From NCBI GenBank assembly GCA_023231475.1, contig JALJEE010003218.1:1-37124 (forward strand): 37,124 nucleotides of DNA, given 5' to 3'. How positions within the stretch are numbered: position 1 is the first letter of the stretch; every line of letters starts with the position of its first letter. The stretch comes from Seison nebaliae (taxonomy: Eukaryota; Rotifera; Pararotatoria; Seisonacea; Seisonidae). Under the pieces are notes generated by a model. That model saw only the letters and a list, made by a program, of their open reading frames with translations, was not told the DNA's origin and did no database searches. Of the stretch, positions 29,987 to 37,124 are shown piece by piece. The position numbers and the translations under genes were made by a program.

Positions 29987-32900
29987 GATAATATGATTAT
30001 AAAAATCTTCTGAAAAGGAATATGAGACTGAAAAAAAGAAAAATATTATCCTTCTTATAGTAAATGATAGTGTGTGCGTGTATAGACATGATTCTACAAG
30101 AAATTCGATGTACTTGTCATGTGTACGGAAAGAAAAATAAGATAAGACGCGTTGCATTCTAGATTATACGAATGCACTTGAAGACGAATAGAGAGACGAA
30201 CATAAAGAGTAGATGGAAAGGGAATGGAGAATGGAAGAATGAATGACAAATAAAATGTTACAATCGTATACCAATTGAGAGAAGGTGTCATCCACAATGA
30301 TTATCCAATTAAGAGAACGAATGAAACATAATTCTACAACTATTTATAAGTGAATATACTGTACTCGGACATGTACAGGAAAAGAAACTAACTAGAAATT
30401 TCTTCCATTCAAATCCTCACAGATAATGCATAACTCTCTATTGGTCGTTGTGAGAAGAATTTGGAAATGAATTATCAATTCAATTTCAAATTGTTGGTTT
30501 CATTCTCAAACTAAACTATTTCATATCCTTTTTATTCTCCCTTATTTCTCTTATACACAATCAATTTATGAATAATTATTCACAAATATCATTCATATGT
30601 GATTCATTATTTACAACTTTCTTTTTATTCCGCCTCTTTTTAACACATAACTCTCAGACAACAACCAACATTATTCTCTTTCATTTTATAATTTATATAT
30701 AGTCTTTCTAATATATATAATTTATAATATTTCCTTTTCATTCAATGTACAAAATATCTGATGTGAATGATATAAGGGAACATGAAACATTTGCAAGAAA
30801 AACTAAAAAATATTGAAAAAATGTAAATGTAAATATATATATATATATATATATGTGGAATTCCAATTCGGAATATACAAAAGAAATCCTTAAAGAAAAT
30901 AATGCAACTAACAATCAAAGAAAAAACAATTAGAGTCGACACATAGGTTTGGTTCGAACGTCTCTGAGCAATTTTGTGAAAAAAAACTCCCCTAAATTAC
31001 ACTAAAACAACACTTTCAGCCCATAAAGATTAAAATGAAAGAAACAACAAGTGACTAACATAAATATGAACAATTAAAGTTGATATTTGTTCTTATGTAA
31101 ATTTTCGGGAATTGACGGATGATCGTTAATAATAAATGTCAACAGATGAATAATCCGGAAGACAATATAAGAAGAGTGAAAGATGAACGGGGACTCTAGT
31201 ATTTGTTTGGACAGTTTTTTACGAACAGACGACCTCTTTTCAACAGTAACTTCAAGATAAGTAACTTCTTCAGGAAAAATTTTCACGTTACTTATCATTT
31301 GAATTATTGTGAAAAATTATTAATATTATTTGAGTTTTATTTTATTGAATTTTTTTAAAAAATGAAATTTGAATTCTTTTTAATCCAAAAAATATTTGTC
31401 GGATTATCTACGCTTTTTAGAGAATCTTCAAATTATACTATGGTTCATTTTGAAGTAACTTTATTATTAAACTATGATTAACTATGATGCTTAATCAATC
31501 GTTCCCACAGATCAAAGTCTACCATAATTAATATTGAAGTTTCCTATTGGTCATCGATAAATTTTAAGTGATACTGCAAAATTTTCAACAAGAGAACTTT
31601 AAGCAATGACGCTTCACATTTGACATTTTTGGATTAATGAGGTAATTTAGAAAACTGGATGAAACTCATCCGATAAATTTTGGAATTTAATTTACTTAGC
31701 AGTCATTATACGTACCTCTGCATATTTGGAGAACATATGTAATTAGAGAATTTTATAAGACCAAGTAAAGTTTGTCGCCTTTGAGATAGTTTAGTCCAAA
31801 GACTCATAGGAAGGCTTAGTTTTACTTAATTAGTTAGTTACTACAAACCAATTGGTTTACTTCGTTCCACAGATTTATCTAACAACATTATGTAAGCGAA
31901 TGACATACCCGTTTATGAAAATAAAAAGGAAGGAAAGAGGACACGAAATTAAGAAAAAAGGAACATTCTTTTAGAAACTTCTTTTCCTAGTTAAACGGAC
32001 AGAACTTCCTGGCTGTAACAACATATCACCATATCATCCCCATATGTATAAATTATTATACGACAACATTTGGTTATATCCTGTTATAATGGTTATAATA
32101 CCAATTACCCTGTTAATAATCAAATTACCCAAAAAGTGCCTTATTTCACACACTTGTTAAAATTTTACTATTTTACTTGCATGACAAAAATACCTTTTTA
32201 TTTCTAACTGTTGCATTCAGATTATGGGAACTGACTTAATCGTTTCCTATCCGTATCGTTCTTATATACAAGGTAACAGTTACTCGTTAATAAAATAGGA
32301 ATTGTAGAAGTATGTATAAAAACGGTATTTTCGAATCCGATTTTTCCCAATTCAAAAAGAAAATAATTAAATGATATCTTCGACTCCCAAATTCCAAATA
32401 AGGAATTTGGATACTATGAAAAAATTTGTTTGGTGGAAGTTTTATCAAATTATTCTTATTCATAATTAAACGTGAACGTAATTTGAGAAATTGATAGATG
32501 GTAGTAGTGATATTGTAAAAAAGATTACAAAATTTCTTCCATTGAAAGTTCTTAACGTCGATTGCATATTAAACTTTCATTCTTATTAATATCGTTTTTT
32601 TGTTTCTCTTTTTGAAAACAAATCAAATTTGAGCTTTTTATATTTGAGTATAATTGAATTATTTGAGAATTAGCTCATTTTCATTTATTGTAGTACAACT
32701 ATTGTACTATATCCAAAAAACTTTATTACACAGAAGGGGATAAAACTATCAAAAAACCTTTAAATAAAAAGATGTCCATAAAATTTCCAGTAATAAGAAA
32801 AAATTAAATAGAAATGTCCTTAATTTAACAAAAAAAGGAAAAATGTTAACCAATTGGAACCCGGTAATTTCGTCGCCCAATATTTTTCAAATGAAAATCA

Positions 32901-33307
32901 ATGTTTTCGCCATCTATAATACGGTTACTACTACTTCACCCATTTCAGAGTATCTTCGTTTAATAGATATCGAAAACACCAATTTTTGGTAGTATGATTT
33001 AGTGAAGTACTATTAATGAAGTAAATTAATTCATACTCATATTTTGTTTCGGAAAGAATGATAAATTAAATAAAAGAGAACACATTAGTGAATTTTCTTA
33101 TGAAGAATGAATTCTTAGGTCTATCTAAAGTCTTACGAAAACGATCTCCCATAATGATTAGTAGAAGCAACTAATAAATGTTCGATAATCTTTCTTTATT
33201 GAAGATGATAATGGTCGTTTATATTAGACCATATATGTTTAGGAATTTTGCGAAGAACCCTAAGATAATAATTAGAGAATTTAAAGATGTTGTGTGACGA
33301 AAAAATG
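29987..33307. other. gene-poor 3.3-kb region
   Basis: I find no supported gene. A TA dinucleotide run lies at about 30833-30854. Poly-A and poly-T tracts are common. Short frames (for example 31074-31298, minus) lack family features and start context. At about 32871 a phrase GGTAATTTCGTCGCCC is the inverse of one near position 319. The left end presumably contains the RRM1 promoter. No tRNA boxes were recognised. Confidence 0.5.
30833..30854. repeat. TA microsatellite
   Basis: A pure alternating A/T run (about ten TA units) in the gene-poor region upstream of RRM1. Confidence 0.9.
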
Positions 33308-34213
33308 TTAACATTGGTTGGAACAAATGTACCTTATGTAGTAGGGCTTGTCATATGAGACGGGTAACATTCCAGTATTTCCTTTAATTATACCAAATTC
33401 TACTGGATAATTAACGTCATTGCTCTTGAAATATAATTGAGCAGATCCACTGAAGAAATAAATATACTTATGAGGAAAATCATGAAAATGGAACTTGTTA
33501 AAAGTAAAGATGGTATTATTGATATTAAAGGGAGGTTTTTGTATCATCTTTATACCGTATTTAGGACACAGTCCATTAAATGGACCTTCCGTTTTAACTA
33601 ATGTGTTTAAATGAAACCAATCCGTATATCCGACAGTTGACGATTTTTTAAAAATCACTCGTAAATTAACCTTCTTCTCACTTCCACAGAAATCCATAAT
33701 AATCTAAAAAAATAATGTTAATTAAGTCATCATTAGAAAAGGAATGGGAACATATTTGTATAAGTCTAGTTGGAGGAGATGCGGCTTTCTAGTCCAGAGG
33801 TCTGGTAACGTTTCGGTTTCTGCATCATTCATTTCTCCAATGACATGGGCTGAAAGAGAGAATGTAATTTATTATGTAATGATAGAAAACTTCTAAAAAT
33901 TTGATAAATATTCTTTTCTGTATTGAGACAGGTGAGATGACGTTTGCTAAATGAGAATTTCCTCGATTTTTCTTGACAAATGTTCTCGGTCGAATAATAA
34001 TTGTATATTTTCTTTGGAGTAATTTCAGGACTTATACTAATGTAATTAGTAGGTTTACCAATTTTATTGAAGTCTTTTATTGCTCGATGTAACAATGTAC
34101 AATCGAGGATATTGATTAACAGGAACTGCATTTCCAGTAATTTGGGGAACATCGTCCAATAGTGTAATTGAATGAAAAGTAAAAATGAAGATTGACAAAA
34201 GAATGACTTCCAT
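33308..34213 (-). CDS. unrecognised, probably secreted protein
   Basis: The 3' part is solid: exons 33752-33849 and 33308-33703 join across a 48-nt GT-AG intron, and an upstream exon ending at 33891 joins in frame across a 41-nt intron. The combined product contains KKIYNYYSTENICQEKSRKF, then HVIGEMNDAETETLPDLWTR, then MDFCGSEKKVNLRVIFKKSS, and ends in YIRYICSNQC. At the 5' end, an ATG at 34213 gives a clean signal peptide (MEVILLSIFIFTFHSITLLDD), but its frame must reach the next exon through an intron I can only guess (for example donor after GNA, acceptor at about 34012). Alternatively translation starts at 34152 (MFPKLLEMQFLLIN). Several cysteines and an aromatic, beta-rich C-terminal part suggest an extracellular domain. 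I recognise no family. It is divergent from the cryptic plus-strand region to its right. Confidence 0.5.
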
Positions 34214-34351
34214 TTCTGTCGTACTGTTGACTATCGTAAAATATTGATTATTAAAAATGTTTTGGAATTAAAATTAGAAAGAAATATTAATATTAGAATT
34301 ATGTCAATTATAAAATCTCTAACAAGTTAACATTGTAAGTTGTCATTTTAG

Positions 34352-34718
34352 AACGTGACTTATGATACGTCTATAATACAAGTAGTGATCAAAGAGAGCA
34401 ATTATGCATCTATGATACTACGTAGTCGTTAGTCCATTCTAGCGTTAGACGGATTAGATATTGGACTTTATAAAGACGAGTACCACGCAGATCGATACTT
34501 GGAATCGATTCGCAACGGAATTTATGTAATGAAATTTAAAGGTACAAAATAAATAATATTAAAATTATCATTTATTAAAATTGTTGTACAAGTTTGTTGT
34601 AGGAGGAGAAAATGAACAACGAATTTTGAGAGTTTTGAGAAATGGAATTTCTTCCTCTATCCAGTCTAACAAGTTGATTAGAGGGAAAACATTCGAAAAA
34701 GATTTGTTCTTTACTTGA
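34352..34718 (+). CDS. cryptic spliced coding region, start not found
   Basis: Exons 34352-34381, 34433-34541 and 34603-34718 keep one frame across 51-nt and 61-nt GT-AG introns. The joined product contains LDGLDIGLYKDEYHADRYLE, then SIRNGIYVMKFKGGENEQRI, and ends GKTFEKDLFFT. Its composition (charged, few Ile/Asn homopolymers, none of the AT-driven look of random frames) resembles real protein. No start codon or signal peptide was found upstream of the acceptor at 34351, and no family is recognised, so it may be an incomplete gene, an exon of a longer gene or a relic. Without the first splice there is an in-frame TAG at 34430. Confidence 0.35.
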
Positions 34719-35080
34719 AGTAAAACTAAAAAGTGTCTTCAAGACCGAACGTCATCAATGATTTTTCCATAAAATAAAATTTAAAGAAGTTACCTAATTT
34801 CATTGTAAACAAGTGAGAGAGAATATGAAGAAATTAAAGAAATATAATAACTTTAGAAATGTGTATATATGTCTCGAAAATTTATCATTATTCAATGTTA
34901 TATGAAAATTTAATTGTCTTTTGAATAAAGTTAAATGGGAGAACTATGGTTGTTGGAATGATAATTTTGAGGAAGGTGTTGAATAAATTGAAGAAACGGA
35001 TGAAATTATCATAACTAGATCATCATCTTCTTGGTACTTGAAAGAGAATGTGAATATCAAACTATTTAAATTAAAAAAAA
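34719..35080. other. intergenic stretch before the carboxypeptidase gene
   Basis: AT-rich, no gene supported. It contains the upstream region of the M14 carboxypeptidase gene; no clear TATA element was identified. Confidence 0.45.
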
Positions 35081-36814
35081 ATGAATTTGAAGATAGTTCT
35101 TGTCTATGTTCTTTGTCTTCATTGTATTTGGGGTAAGACGAAATTAATCGTTCAATTGGTTGTTGATGATGTTGATATAAGATATTCGGTGGAGGATCTG
35201 CTAACCGGAGAAGTTCACGTCAATTGATTCATTTGATTTATTAAATTTGTTTATTCAATATCATTTAAATCCATAAAGAATATTGAAAAGTGGAAGATAA
35301 TTAAATCTTTTGAAACAGATGATAATTTGCTGTTGGAAATTGACGATGAGAATTGGAAGGAACTTCAGGAGACAGACGAATGGAAATATTTAATAGAGTT
35401 TATAACAATTGATGGAATTCTTGACGTGAAGTTAACCATTGAAATTTTCTTCTTCACTTCAAATGATTTTCAAGTGAATTCAATAAAGATTTAGAAATGA
35501 TAAAAGATGATGAAATTAAGAAGAAAGAAAAACGTCATCGACGATTTGCTTTACAAAGGAATTTCGAGTCATACACATGGCTGGGCATTTATCCAACATT
35601 GATAGAGATGTTGGAATATTTTAAATTTGTGAAAGTTTATGGACATTATTTCGATTATGAAATGATTGGGAAGACTTATGAAGACCGTCCGATTTATATA
35701 ACGAGAGTTGGATATGGAAAACATAATATTTGGATGGATGGTGGGATACATGCACGAGAATGGGTGGCACCACCTACAACACTTTACACTCTACATAAGG
35801 TTTCCAATGATAGTTCGTTTAATTTGAATTATTTCGAATGTTTCTAGTTGGCATTCTCGAAGGAAGGACAACATTTATCAAAATATTTCACTTTTCATTT
35901 TCTGCCAGTACTCAATCCAGATGGATATGCATTCTCTCATGATTTCTTTGACTATACGTATTTGAAAGGTAATTTCGCATTCTCTAATACTGTTCACATT
36001 TCTTTTCGATCATTACAAATAATTTTATTTTAAACTTATTTCAAAGATTGAAAGATACATCAGACGATTCTGGAGGAAGAATCGTAGTCTCCCCAAAAAG
36101 AAAAAAATTAATCCGATCGATGGTTGTATCGGAACTGATTTGAATCGGAATTTCAATTATTCTTGGCGTTAGCATTTCCCTTCCAGAAAAATTAATTTCT
36201 CTTCATGCAAATTGTAGATCGTGCGGAAAATATTACGATTTGTGACGTTATCTATCCAGGAGAGAAGGCAGAGAGTGAATTAGAAATTCAGGCGATGACG
36301 AAATATATGAGAGAACGGAAGAATTGGTTGGTGTATTTTAGTCTTCATTCTTATGGTTGCTTCTGGTTGATACCTTGGTCAAACTCGATAGTTCGACCCA
36401 GAGATTATAACACGACAGTTTATTTTTGGAGTGATCGTACTTCTCTTTAATTCATCTTCTTCAGATTCCTTATGTCAATAAAAGTGTAACGAAATTGGAG
36501 CAACTGTACGGAACTAAGTATAAGATTGGATCAAGCATGGAGGTGATATGTTCAACAATTTTAAATAGCCTTTAAGTATTCTTCTAAATCTCTTCATATT
36601 TTATCAAGATGGTGCAAATGGGACTTCTGGTGATTGGGTGAAGAAGGAGTTGGGAACTACACATGTCAATACGTTAGAGATGACACCTTGTGCGAATAAT
36701 AAAGATTTTCTATCTTTTCATTTACCGCGGGACCTAGCACTAAGGAACTTCGATGAAGTGAATGTTGCATTCATGTCATATATAACCGATCTGTACCATA
36801 TTATACGGAAGTGA
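35081..36814 (+). CDS. secreted pro-carboxypeptidase, zinc peptidase family M14A
   Basis: Eight exons (35081-35212, 35279-35430, 35475-35799, 35848-35957, 36055-36167, 36218-36417, 36465-36549, 36609-36814) join in frame with GT-AG introns of 44-97 nt, giving 440 aa. After a signal peptide ([18 protein letters not shown]) comes a prodomain of about 110 residues ending at a basic site ([10 protein letters not shown]). The catalytic domain has all the main landmarks: GGIHAREW (zinc His and Glu, plus Arg), [33 protein letters not shown] (Asn-Arg for the C-terminal carboxylate), FSLHSYG (third zinc His), YGTKYKIGS then [11 protein letters not shown] (the loop with Tyr), and NTLEMTP (catalytic Glu). 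It should remove C-terminal residues from peptides outside the cell or in a gut lumen. A strong donor-like GGGGTAAGA at 35133 inside exon 1 does not give an in-frame product, so the 5' end is the least certain part. A/B specificity cannot be decided safely. Confidence 0.88.
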
Positions 36815-37014
36815 TTAATCTATCTAGATAATATTGATTTTCTTAATAAATTTGTTGGAATTATTAAGAGTGACTATTCATGTTTACTTTAGTTCATGTT
36901 TCTTTCAATTATTTACATTCGTAAGTCCATCAAACCACTAAAATGTTTTCGTTCAACGTCATTTCTCCTTCTTCCATATCTTCAATTTCATTTCGATTTA
37001 TTTTAGAATAGAAC

Positions 37015-37124
37015 ATGTCTATACATAAAAAGAATTATAAGTCCATCGCTATAATCGTTGTACTAGTCCTTTTAGCAGTGACGGCTATTGCCGTTACAGC
37101 AGTTCTCGCAACTAGGAATCCATC
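37015..37124 (+). CDS. 5' end of a gene with an N-terminal membrane anchor (cut by window end)
   Basis: An ATG at 37015 opens a frame of 36 codons running off the window. It reads MSIHKKNYKS followed by a hydrophobic stretch of about 20 residues (IAIIVVLVLLAVTAIAVTAV) and then LATRNPS. A short basic N-terminus before the segment fits a signal anchor or uncleaved signal (type II membrane protein). No more can be said from this fragment. Confidence 0.5.
   Translation, partial: MSIHKKNYKSIAIIVVLVLLAVTAIAVTAVLATRNP

Noticed and set aside
36205-36450. Separate small carboxypeptidase fragment or pseudogene
   Set aside because: The broken M14 frames are exons; every junction keeps phase and all catalytic residues are present, so the gene looks intact.
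1-37124. tRNA, rRNA, CRISPR arrays, bacterial operons or integrated virus genes
   Set aside because: No tRNA A/B box pair, rRNA core, regularly spaced repeat array, Shine-Dalgarno-led operon or viral polymerase/capsid motif was seen; the window is spliced animal DNA.

Overview
The window looks like nuclear DNA of a small-genome animal. It is AT-rich, with animal housekeeping genes, spliceosomal GT-AG introns mostly 36-80 nt long, very long intron-free coding stretches (a 2,343-codon exon of APC1, single-exon PRP6 and RRM1 genes), short intergenic gaps and frequent strand switching. A peptidoglycan-recognition (PGRP) type protein argues for an arthropod or other non-nematode invertebrate. A compact, intron-poor mite would fit, but that placement is inference and the sequence alone does not prove it.

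Layout. 1-3,300: gene-poor, with a decayed, internally deleted MULE-type DNA transposon (about 1208-2880) carrying long terminal inverted repeats and broken FLYWCH/MULE coding remnants. 3,373-8,500: a secreted PGRP-like protein that has lost its zinc ligands (+), a four-transmembrane protein in three exons (+), then an eleven-exon LRRC74-like leucine-rich-repeat gene (-). 8,535-14,000: the splicing factor PRP6/PRPF6 (+), a pair of strong hairpins, and an unrecognised 613-aa protein (+). 14,387-14,717: a small secreted peptide precursor. 15,513-23,014: APC1, the largest anaphase-promoting-complex subunit, with a polyglutamine run and a short second exon. 23,110-24,318 (-): a REEP5/6-like ER-shaping protein whose last exon encodes a lysine/glycine-rich repeat tail. 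24,870-26,859 (-): an unrecognised protein with two cysteine clusters in six exons. 27,383-29,986 (-): the large subunit of class I ribonucleotide reductase. 30,000-33,300: gene-poor. 33,308-36,814: an unrecognised secreted protein (-), a cryptic spliced coding region (+) and a secreted pro-carboxypeptidase of family M14A (+). 37,015-end: the start of a gene with an N-terminal membrane anchor (+).

The genes do not form a pathway. APC1, PRP6 and RRM1 are unrelated core genes, and the secreted genes (PGRP-like, peptide precursor, carboxypeptidase, unknown) sit in the looser ends. Exon models for the LRRC74-like, REEP, four-TM, M14, cysteine-cluster and APC1 genes were built by hand from splice signals. 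Every internal junction keeps the reading frame, which is strong internal support, but no transcript data were available. The points most worth a second look are the REEP protein with a repeat tail, the zinc-ligand-less PGRP, the MULE remnant, several stop-free introns whose length is a multiple of three, and the unrecognised genes.
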